Positions 23,706 to 28,709 of a stretch of DNA of 28,709 bases are shown here, piece after piece; the stretch's first letter is position 1, and each line of letters begins with the position of its first letter. The stretch lies in NCBI GenBank assembly GCA_938009335.1, contig CALLHT010000100.1, positions 1 through 28,709 of the forward strand, given 5' to 3'. The position numbers and the translations under genes are program-made. The DNA comes from an uncultured Rhizobiaceae group bacterium. Its GTDB lineage: Bacteria; Pseudomonadota; Alphaproteobacteria; Rhizobiales; Rhizobiaceae. The notes beneath the pieces are model-generated. The model did not search any database and was not told where the DNA came from. It worked only from the letters and a program-made list of their open reading frames with translations.

Positions 23706-23835
23706 TCCGTCTCCAAATTTCACCGTAACGTCGAATCATTTATGAGCGAAAGCTAATGATCCACCGGTTACCTTAATCTTAAAACGCTGTCGAATTTGTG
23801 GCAATTCAACGACGTTTTATGTAGTTCAAAATCTG

Positions 23836-24738
23836 CTATTGTCCACGTCTCTGTTGCTTGAACCATTCTGCTAAAAAATCCACAAAGACACGCACTTTAC
23901 CAGGCACGTGACGCCGATGTGGGTAAACAGCAAAAATTCCCCCTCCTGATGGCATTCGATCTTCCATCAGGCTCACAAGCTCACCACTGCGCAATTCCTT
24001 TTCTACAGAAAACTCGGGCGCCGTGGTGATCCCTAACCCGGCTAAAGCTGCACGCCGCGCAACTTCAGGACTGTTCACTTCAATCACGCCGCGAACCGGA
24101 ACGCTGTACTCTTCGCCATTTTCATCGAGAAAACACCAGTTCGCGCGACGCACATTGTTCGTATCGACGATACATGCAACATCGCCAAGATCATGTGGCG
24201 ATTTTGGTTCCCCAAATTCTTTGATAAAGTCAGGCGTTGCACACAGGACCAGACGGAAGTCGGATAGCTTTTTAGCAATCAGGGATGAATCGGTTAGGCG
24301 CGACACGCGAATTGCCACATCAAATCCATCTTCGACCATATCAACCATCGCATCATCCAGATCAATATCGAGCGTAATTTCTGGATAGGCCGCCGCAAAT
24401 TCAACAATTGGCAAACCAATTTCCAGGTCCGTCAAGGATCTTGGTGCGGAAACCTTCAATCGACCTTTATGGCCCGCACCTGCTTCGCGCACCGTATCCT
24501 GCAGGTCACTCACTTTCTGCAGAATTTCAACCGCAGACTTATGGAACACCTCGCCGGCTTCAGTGAGCGAAAACTGCCGTGTCGTTCTATTTAGGAGGAG
24601 GCTACCCAGTTCATCTTCCAACTCACGCACATATTTGGACATAAGTGCCTTAGAGCGTCCGACTTTGCGGGCAGCTGCGGAAAAACCTTGCTGTTCAACC
24701 ACGTCCACAAAAGCCTGCATGCGTGTTAATGTATCCAA
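23836..24738 (-). CDS. LysR-family transcriptional regulator
   Basis: This is a 300-residue LysR-type regulator. The N-terminal winged helix-turn-helix (about residues 4-62) reads MDTLTRMQAFVDVVEQQGFS, then AAARKVGRSKALMSKYVREL and LLNRTTRQFSLTEAG. The substrate-binding domain (about 90-290) follows. The start is a TTG at 24738: it gives the family's usual MDxLTxMxxF opening and is preceded by GGGAG at 24751-24747. It follows the creatininase-family gene on the same strand by 54 bases, and lies upstream of the DUF1007-NicO pair by about 130 bases. The effector and targets are not predictable from sequence. Closest in style to the CrgA/YafC-like group often annotated as local repressors or activators. 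Confidence 0.93.
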   Translation of the reverse strand: MDTLTRMQAFVDVVEQQGFSAAARKVGRSKALMSKYVRELEDELGSLLLNRTTRQFSLTEAGEVFHKSAVEILQKVSDLQDTVREAGAGHKGRLKVSAPRSLTDLEIGLPIVEFAAAYPEITLDIDLDDAMVDMVEDGFDVAIRVSRLTDSSLIAKKLSDFRLVLCATPDFIKEFGEPKSPHDLGDVACIVDTNNVRRANWCFLDENGEEYSVPVRGVIEVNSPEVARRAALAGLGITTAPEFSVEKELRSGELVSLMEDRMPSGGGIFAVYPHRRHVPGKVRVFVDFLAEWFKQQRRGQ

Positions 24739-24792
24739 CGGAATGACTCCCAAAAACCTAGGATATTCATATAGAAGTTAAGGCAGAACATT

Positions 24793-25587
24793 TCACCCTT
24801 CAAAATGAGAAAGATCAAAAGCCCGCATGTCGACGATCAAGTCTTTCAATCCACTCACGGCTTGAACAAGTAGCGCTTCGCCTTTAGCGGCGGTCGCAAA
24901 ACTGGCATCACCCGTTACACCTTGTTTGTTAAGATCAGACATTTTCCAGCCAAAGGCGTGCGGGCCATAAGCGCGAAGATGTTTGGCAGTCAGTGTAAGG
25001 TCCTCTTGAAAACTCTTAAAGTCTTCCGCCTTCGACATATTCACGGTTTCTGGCGCAAGCGCTAACATAACAGACGTTTCAATGTCTCCCCCATGAATAC
25101 CAAATGCTTTTTCTTCATGACTGAACACATCGCCGGGGATTAGAAACCTTGTCCAAGCGGTACCAACACATAGCATATTGCAACGAACACGAAGCTCAGT
25201 CGCAACAATGGTCATCAGCGGAGAGTTGCCGCCATGGGCATTCAAAAGAAGCAATTTTCGAATTCCAAGCTTCGCAAGCCGTTCCCCAACCGCAACCCAT
25301 TTCTTTATCGCTTCATCGAATGCAAGTGACACGGTTCCCTCAACATCCATATGTTCAATTGAATAGCCGACGCGTTCTGTCGGCAAAAAAGTTACTGTTG
25401 CATCGCCTTCCAACGCGTCTGCTAGTCGCATGGCCACGCCATCGGCGATGATCGCATCCGTTTCAAACGGCAAATGCGGCCCATGCTGCTCATGAGCACC
25501 CAGAGGTAAAACAGCAATCCACTCGGACGTATCGGCAGCAGCAATATCTGCTTCATCCATCGAGGAAAAATCACGATTAGGGATCAA
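24793..25587 (-). CDS. creatininase-family amidohydrolase
   Basis: This 264-residue metal-dependent amide hydrolase belongs to the creatinine amidohydrolase family. Metal ligands are recognisable as E33, H35 and D44 (GAHEQHGPHLPFETD), H118 (NAHGGN) and E170 (HGGDIETS). The family also includes peptide-processing enzymes (MftE) and formamide hydrolases, and no creatine, creatinine or mycofactocin genes are nearby, so the substrate is unknown. The start is a TTG at 25587, overlapping the GNAT stop as TTGA and preceded by AGGAG with a six-base spacer. That fits translational coupling to the acetyltransferase. LysR follows 54 bases downstream. No signal peptide is seen, so it is cytoplasmic. Confidence 0.88.
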   Translation of the reverse strand: MIPNRDFSSMDEADIAAADTSEWIAVLPLGAHEQHGPHLPFETDAIIADGVAMRLADALEGDATVTFLPTERVGYSIEHMDVEGTVSLAFDEAIKKWVAVGERLAKLGIRKLLLLNAHGGNSPLMTIVATELRVRCNMLCVGTAWTRFLIPGDVFSHEEKAFGIHGGDIETSVMLALAPETVNMSKAEDFKSFQEDLTLTAKHLRAYGPHAFGWKMSDLNKQGVTGDASFATAAKGEALLVQAVSGLKDLIVDMRAFDLSHFEG

Positions 25588-26261
25588 AGCGATCTCCTGA
25601 TTTCTTCAAGCCTGCGAATTTGTCTACCCTTTTCATTGAAGTTATCCGGATCAAGCCAATTCCGCATAGCTTCACCAATCTTCGGCCATTCATAGTCCAA
25701 TATTGAGAACCAAGCAGTGTCACGGTTTTCACCTTTAATAACCAGTGACTGGCGATGAACACCTTCAGCAGTCATCCCATAACGCAGAGCTGCATCTTTA
25801 GATGGTTCATTGCGGTTGTTGCACTTCCATTCGAAACGGCGATATCCCAACTCATCAAAGAGATGCGTTGCAAACAGATAAAACGCTTCTGTTGTTGCCG
25901 GTGTTTTCTGGATTAACGGCCCCCAATGAATGTGACCAATTTCTGCGACGCCATGTTCAGGCACCATGCGCATCATGGTTTGTCTGCCAGCAACTTTACC
26001 CGATTTCAGATCAATCACCGCGAAATACATCGGGTCTTCACTTGCCTGCACGCGTTCTAGCCAAACCTGAAATTGGTCACGCGATGTAGGGGCGGTCTCC
26101 ATCAACCAGCGAAAACGATTGTCCGCATCCCCCTCAGTTGCAGCTTCAAAAAGACCATCGCCATGTTTGTCAATATCCAAAGGTTCAAGGCGTACGAAGC
26201 GACCTTCGAACACCTTTCGATGCGGGCGTTCACACCCTTGCCAGCCAGATAAATCCTGCAT
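25584..26261 (-). CDS. GNAT-family N-acetyltransferase (RimJ-like)
   Basis: This 225-residue acetyltransferase uses acetyl-CoA. The GNAT fold is visible from about residue 20 (VRLEPLD) to about 185, with the AEIGHIHWGP strand and the C-terminal RRFEWKCNNRNEPSKDAALRYGM segment. This form resembles the RimJ/RimL subgroup that acetylates protein N-termini or small amines. The usual R/Q-x-x-G-x-G/A acetyl-CoA loop is not sharp; the TPATTEAF region takes its place. It is the first gene of a likely GNAT-creatininase operon. Divergent to the aminotransferase across 65 bases. The substrate is unknown; one possibility is that the pair acts on the same amine or amide compound. Confidence 0.83.
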   Translation of the reverse strand: MQDLSGWQGCERPHRKVFEGRFVRLEPLDIDKHGDGLFEAATEGDADNRFRWLMETAPTSRDQFQVWLERVQASEDPMYFAVIDLKSGKVAGRQTMMRMVPEHGVAEIGHIHWGPLIQKTPATTEAFYLFATHLFDELGYRRFEWKCNNRNEPSKDAALRYGMTAEGVHRQSLVIKGENRDTAWFSILDYEWPKIGEAMRNWLDPDNFNEKGRQIRRLEEIRRSL

Positions 26262-26326
26262 GCCTTTTCAAACTCCGCAAATCATGCTCTTAACAGTGAA
26301 TCATAGTGTATTCGGGAAACATGACA

Positions 26327-27496
26327 ATGCTGAAAACGGTCTCAAACTTCGATCGTATTGGAGAAGAAAACGCGTTCTCCGTTCTGGCACGCGCAACGCA
26401 ACTCGCAGCAGGTGGAATGGACGTGATCAACCTTGGAATCGGACAACCGGATTTCGCAACTCCCGAACACATAGTCGAAGCCGCCATCAAAGCACTCAAA
26501 GACGGACATCACGGCTATACGCCAGCCACAGGAACCTTGGAGTGTAGAGAAGCCGTTTGCCGACGGGTCCATACAATGACCGGAGAAGAAATTTCACCCG
26601 AAAACGTTATGATCATGCCGGGCGGCAAAGTGACGATGTATGCCGCGATTATCATGTTCGGCGAACCGGGCGTCGAGATATTATATCCAGATCCGGGCTT
26701 TCCGATCTACCGCTCTATGATCGAGTATACAGGTGCAACGCCGGTCCCGGTCCCAATCCGTGAAGAAAACGGTTTCGGTTTCTCCGCAGATGAAACACTT
26801 GCACTTATTAATGAGAACACACGGCTTTTGATCATCAACTCGCCTGCAAATCCGTGTGGCGGCGTTACGCCAAAAGAAGAGATCGACAAGCTGGTTGCAG
26901 GCCTTGAGAAATGGCCAAACGTCGCGATCATGTCTGACGAAATTTACGATGTCATGACCTATGATGGCGAGACACATCAATCGCTTCTACACTATCCGGA
27001 AATTCGCGATCGCCTGATCGTGCTGAACGGGTGGTCAAAAACCTGGGCGATGACCGGATGGCGCATGGGGTGGTCGATCTGGCCAGATGGATTGTACGAC
27101 AAAGTCCGCAAGCTTGCGGTCAATGCATGGTCTTGCGTGAATGCGCCTAGCCAAATCGCAGGGATCGCCGCGATTGACGGCCCGCAAGACGCAGTCGAAA
27201 CGATGATGAAAGCATTCGACAATCGCCGTAAACTGGTACTGGAGAAAATGAACGCGATTGATGGTGTAACCTGCGCCACTCCCAAAGGCGCGTTTTACGC
27301 CTTCCCAAACATCTCTGAGACCGGATGGAAAGCCAAGAAGCTGGCCTCTGCCCTCCTGGAAGAAACAGGTGTTGCCACCATCGGCGGACCGGACTTTGGC
27401 ATTTTGGGCGAGGGCTATATTCGCCTCTCCTATGCAAACTCGGAAGAAAACATTGAACGCGCTATCGAGCGGATTTCAAACTTTTTGAGCAAGTAA
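26327..27496 (+). CDS. class I/II pyridoxal-phosphate aminotransferase
   Basis: This 389-residue fold-type I aminotransferase is of the aspartate/alanine group. The PLP-forming lysine is at about 238 in NGWSKTWAMTGWRMGW. N175 (SPANPCG), D204 and Y207 (MSDEIYD) hold the cofactor, and R367-type substrate binding is suggested by GYIRLSYA near the C-terminus. The N-terminus (INLGIGQPDF, HGYTPATG) is that of enzymes annotated as aspartate, tyrosine or other amino-acid transaminases, so the substrate is not resolved. The ATG at 26327 has GGGAA eight bases before it. ATG 26321 and GTG 26306 are alternatives. It is convergent with the GT87 gene, four bases between stops. Confidence 0.9.
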   Translation: MLKTVSNFDRIGEENAFSVLARATQLAAGGMDVINLGIGQPDFATPEHIVEAAIKALKDGHHGYTPATGTLECREAVCRRVHTMTGEEISPENVMIMPGGKVTMYAAIIMFGEPGVEILYPDPGFPIYRSMIEYTGATPVPVPIREENGFGFSADETLALINENTRLLIINSPANPCGGVTPKEEIDKLVAGLEKWPNVAIMSDEIYDVMTYDGETHQSLLHYPEIRDRLIVLNGWSKTWAMTGWRMGWSIWPDGLYDKVRKLAVNAWSCVNAPSQIAGIAAIDGPQDAVETMMKAFDNRRKLVLEKMNAIDGVTCATPKGAFYAFPNISETGWKAKKLASALLEETGVATIGGPDFGILGEGYIRLSYANSEENIERAIERISNFLSK

Positions 27497-27500
27497 GCAA

Positions 27501-28634
27501 TTAATTGCGAGACGGGCTCCAAAGCCACGAGCTGAAGGAGGCCAAACTCGCAGTGGGTCTAAGCGCAAGCATGCTGATGAGAAACGCAATCACACAGGCA
27601 TACCACCATTGATAATAGGGCTTTGGCGCAAGTTCAAAATTGACGTACGACGCCACAAACAGAATGCCAAGCCCTAATAGAGAGACCCATCTACGACCTT
27701 CCAGAAGCACCACCACTAACGGGGGCACCAGCACGAGCAGGTCATACGTGACGTGTTTCGGATTAATCAGCACGGCAAGAATAAACACCCCGCAAAACTG
27801 GGCAATTGAACTCATTCCGGAAAACCGTTGGGCAATGAGAAGCACTAAAAAACCCACCAATCCGAAATGCAAGGTTACCGCTAAAAGCTCCGGCACATTT
27901 AACGAAACCAAATGGCTAAGCATGGTAATGCCGAAAATCTCTGTATCATGCTCTCCCACCTTTAAAGCAGACAGAAACTCAAAAAATAGATTGGGATAGA
28001 AAACTAGATTTACCGCAAAGAACAATCCTGTGACTGCAACGCTCGCTTTTAGAAATGTTAGGAAGCCCGCAACAAACCAGATTGCAATGAGAAACTCCGC
28101 ATAAAACGGTTTGATCAATGTGAGCAGTAGAATGATCAATGAAAATACGATTACGCTCAGCTTGCCCCGTAGAAACTGCAGCATAGCCAATGCAGCAACA
28201 AAATACATTGCAGGCCCAATATTGCCGGTGAGTACTGTGACATAGCCGTGTTTACCGAACACGAGCAAGAAAACCGGAAAGACAACAATTAGATGTACAT
28301 TCCTCCTGCAAAACAACGCGGCGGTTCCAAACCAAAGAGCGCCAATTCCAACAAAGTAGGCCGATTGAAATCCATGTGTATCGTTGAGCAAATGCAGAAA
28401 GGGAATAGCCGTTGGGGGATAAATAAACCGCAAAGATTCCCGATCAAAATATGGACTTCCGGTTTCTAGAAGAACTTCCTTGGCCTTGAGATAAACACGA
28501 AAATCCCAGAAGCGAATAAAGTCTCCACCGGCATCTTTCGCGATCAACCAAGCGGAAGCCAACAGCATAACAACAACATACAGCCAAACGCTTCGCTCGC
28601 GCTGAAGCCAAGAACGTGCAGTGGCAATACTCAT
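27501..28634 (-). CDS. GT87 (DUF2029)-like polytopic glycosyltransferase
   Basis: This is a 377-residue integral membrane protein with roughly ten hydrophobic segments. The first extracytoplasmic loop contains WDFRVYLKAKEVLLETGSPY and then RFIYPPT, the pattern of GT-C-fold, polyprenyl-phosphate-sugar-using transferases of the GT87/DUF2029 type, with an acidic residue at WDF as the likely catalytic position. It would transfer a lipid-linked sugar on the periplasmic side. The ATG at 28634 overlaps the stop of the upstream gene as ATGA. The acceptor (lipopolysaccharide, exopolysaccharide or a glycolipid) cannot be told from sequence. It is convergent with the aminotransferase. Confidence 0.72.
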   Translation of the reverse strand: MSIATARSWLQRERSVWLYVVVMLLASAWLIAKDAGGDFIRFWDFRVYLKAKEVLLETGSPYFDRESLRFIYPPTAIPFLHLLNDTHGFQSAYFVGIGALWFGTAALFCRRNVHLIVVFPVFLLVFGKHGYVTVLTGNIGPAMYFVAALAMLQFLRGKLSVIVFSLIILLLTLIKPFYAEFLIAIWFVAGFLTFLKASVAVTGLFFAVNLVFYPNLFFEFLSALKVGEHDTEIFGITMLSHLVSLNVPELLAVTLHFGLVGFLVLLIAQRFSGMSSIAQFCGVFILAVLINPKHVTYDLLVLVPPLVVVLLEGRRWVSLLGLGILFVASYVNFELAPKPYYQWWYACVIAFLISMLALRPTASLASFSSWLWSPSRN

Positions 28635-28709
28635 GATGATCGTTCTGCTTCAGATGCTGGTTCTTTGAACGACCAGAGTTTGTTCAAACCAAAGGTAACC
28701 GCAATTAAT
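28631..28709 (-). CDS. C-terminal tail of a probable GtrA-family membrane protein (cut by window edge)
   Basis: The minus strand is open from the window edge to TGA at 28633-28631, coding 25 residues ending EPASEAERSS. The preceding AVTFGLNKLWSFK matches the usual end of GtrA-like proteins (a hydrophobic helix followed by N-K/R-x-W-x-F). GtrA-type proteins are small four-helix membrane proteins thought to flip lipid-linked sugars, which suits the coupled membrane glycosyltransferase. The stop overlaps its start by four bases. Only the tail is visible, so the family call is tentative. Confidence 0.5.
   Translation of the reverse strand, partial: LIAVTFGLNKLWSFKEPASEAERSS

Noticed and set aside
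23735..23760. ATCATT/AATGAT dyad upstream of the DUF1007 gene as a metal-regulator site
   Set aside because: Six-base arms with a 14-base gap do not resemble Zur, NikR or RcnR operators.
27497..27508. Perfect palindrome GCAATTAATTGC between the aminotransferase and GT87 genes
   Set aside because: Short, AT-rich, without a loop or T-run, and partly fixed by the GT87 stop codon; chance is a sufficient explanation.

Overview
The window is a stretch of chromosome from an alphaproteobacterium, most likely a (marine-type) member of the Hyphomicrobiales/Rhizobiales with moderate GC. The evidence is the combination of a CpdR cell-cycle response regulator beside tRNA-Val and an N-formylglutamate amidohydrolase-type gene, a small heat-shock gene behind a ROSE-type RNA thermometer, and a gltBD - DUF459 - lytic transglycosylase - galE/galU - beta-barrel - kdsD order that is rhizobial in character. 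I see no insertion sequence, phage gene, CRISPR array, integrase or toxin-antitoxin pair. Most of the content is core genome.

Layout. 1-2.7 kb: tRNA-Val(GAC), cpdR, an N-formylglutamate amidohydrolase-family enzyme and a convergent lysophospholipase-like alpha/beta hydrolase. 2.67-3.36 kb: a complete heat-shock unit on the + strand, with a sigma-32-type promoter, a four-hairpin ROSE-like leader, an IbpA-type hsp20 gene, and a structured 3' UTR ending in a strong terminator. 3.39-4.99 kb: a threonine aldolase-like gene, then a 554-base gene-free region with several dyads and two intrinsic-terminator-like structures, one on each strand. 4.99-11.14 kb: gltB-gltD, glutamate synthase. 11.15-18.76 kb: envelope genes, namely a DUF459 exported protein, a lytic transglycosylase, galE, galU, an outer-membrane beta-barrel and kdsD. 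18.76-20.25 kb: an NfeD/SPFH membrane pair. 20.4-23.7 kb: rppH, hemH, a NicO/RcnA-type metal transporter and its DUF1007 periplasmic partner. 23.8-26.3 kb: a LysR regulator, a creatininase-family enzyme and a GNAT acetyltransferase. 26.3-27.5 kb: an aminotransferase. 27.5-28.7 kb: a GT87/DUF2029-like membrane glycosyltransferase translationally coupled to the tail of a probable GtrA-family protein cut by the window edge.

Functionally, GltBD supplies glutamate. GalU and GalE supply UDP-glucose and UDP-galactose for surface polysaccharide. KdsD makes the precursor of Kdo, and the beta-barrel, lytic transglycosylase and GT87/GtrA pair also act on the envelope. HemH (haem) sits behind a metal-handling pair. 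The observations most worth a second look are non-coding: the ROSE thermometer with its overlapping divergent start, a possible 3'-UTR small RNA with a C-rich loop downstream of hsp20, and the structured region upstream of gltB. At protein level, the degenerate SGNH motifs and polycationic linker of the DUF459 protein, and the EF-hand loop in the DUF1007 protein, stand out. No clearly new multi-gene system is visible.
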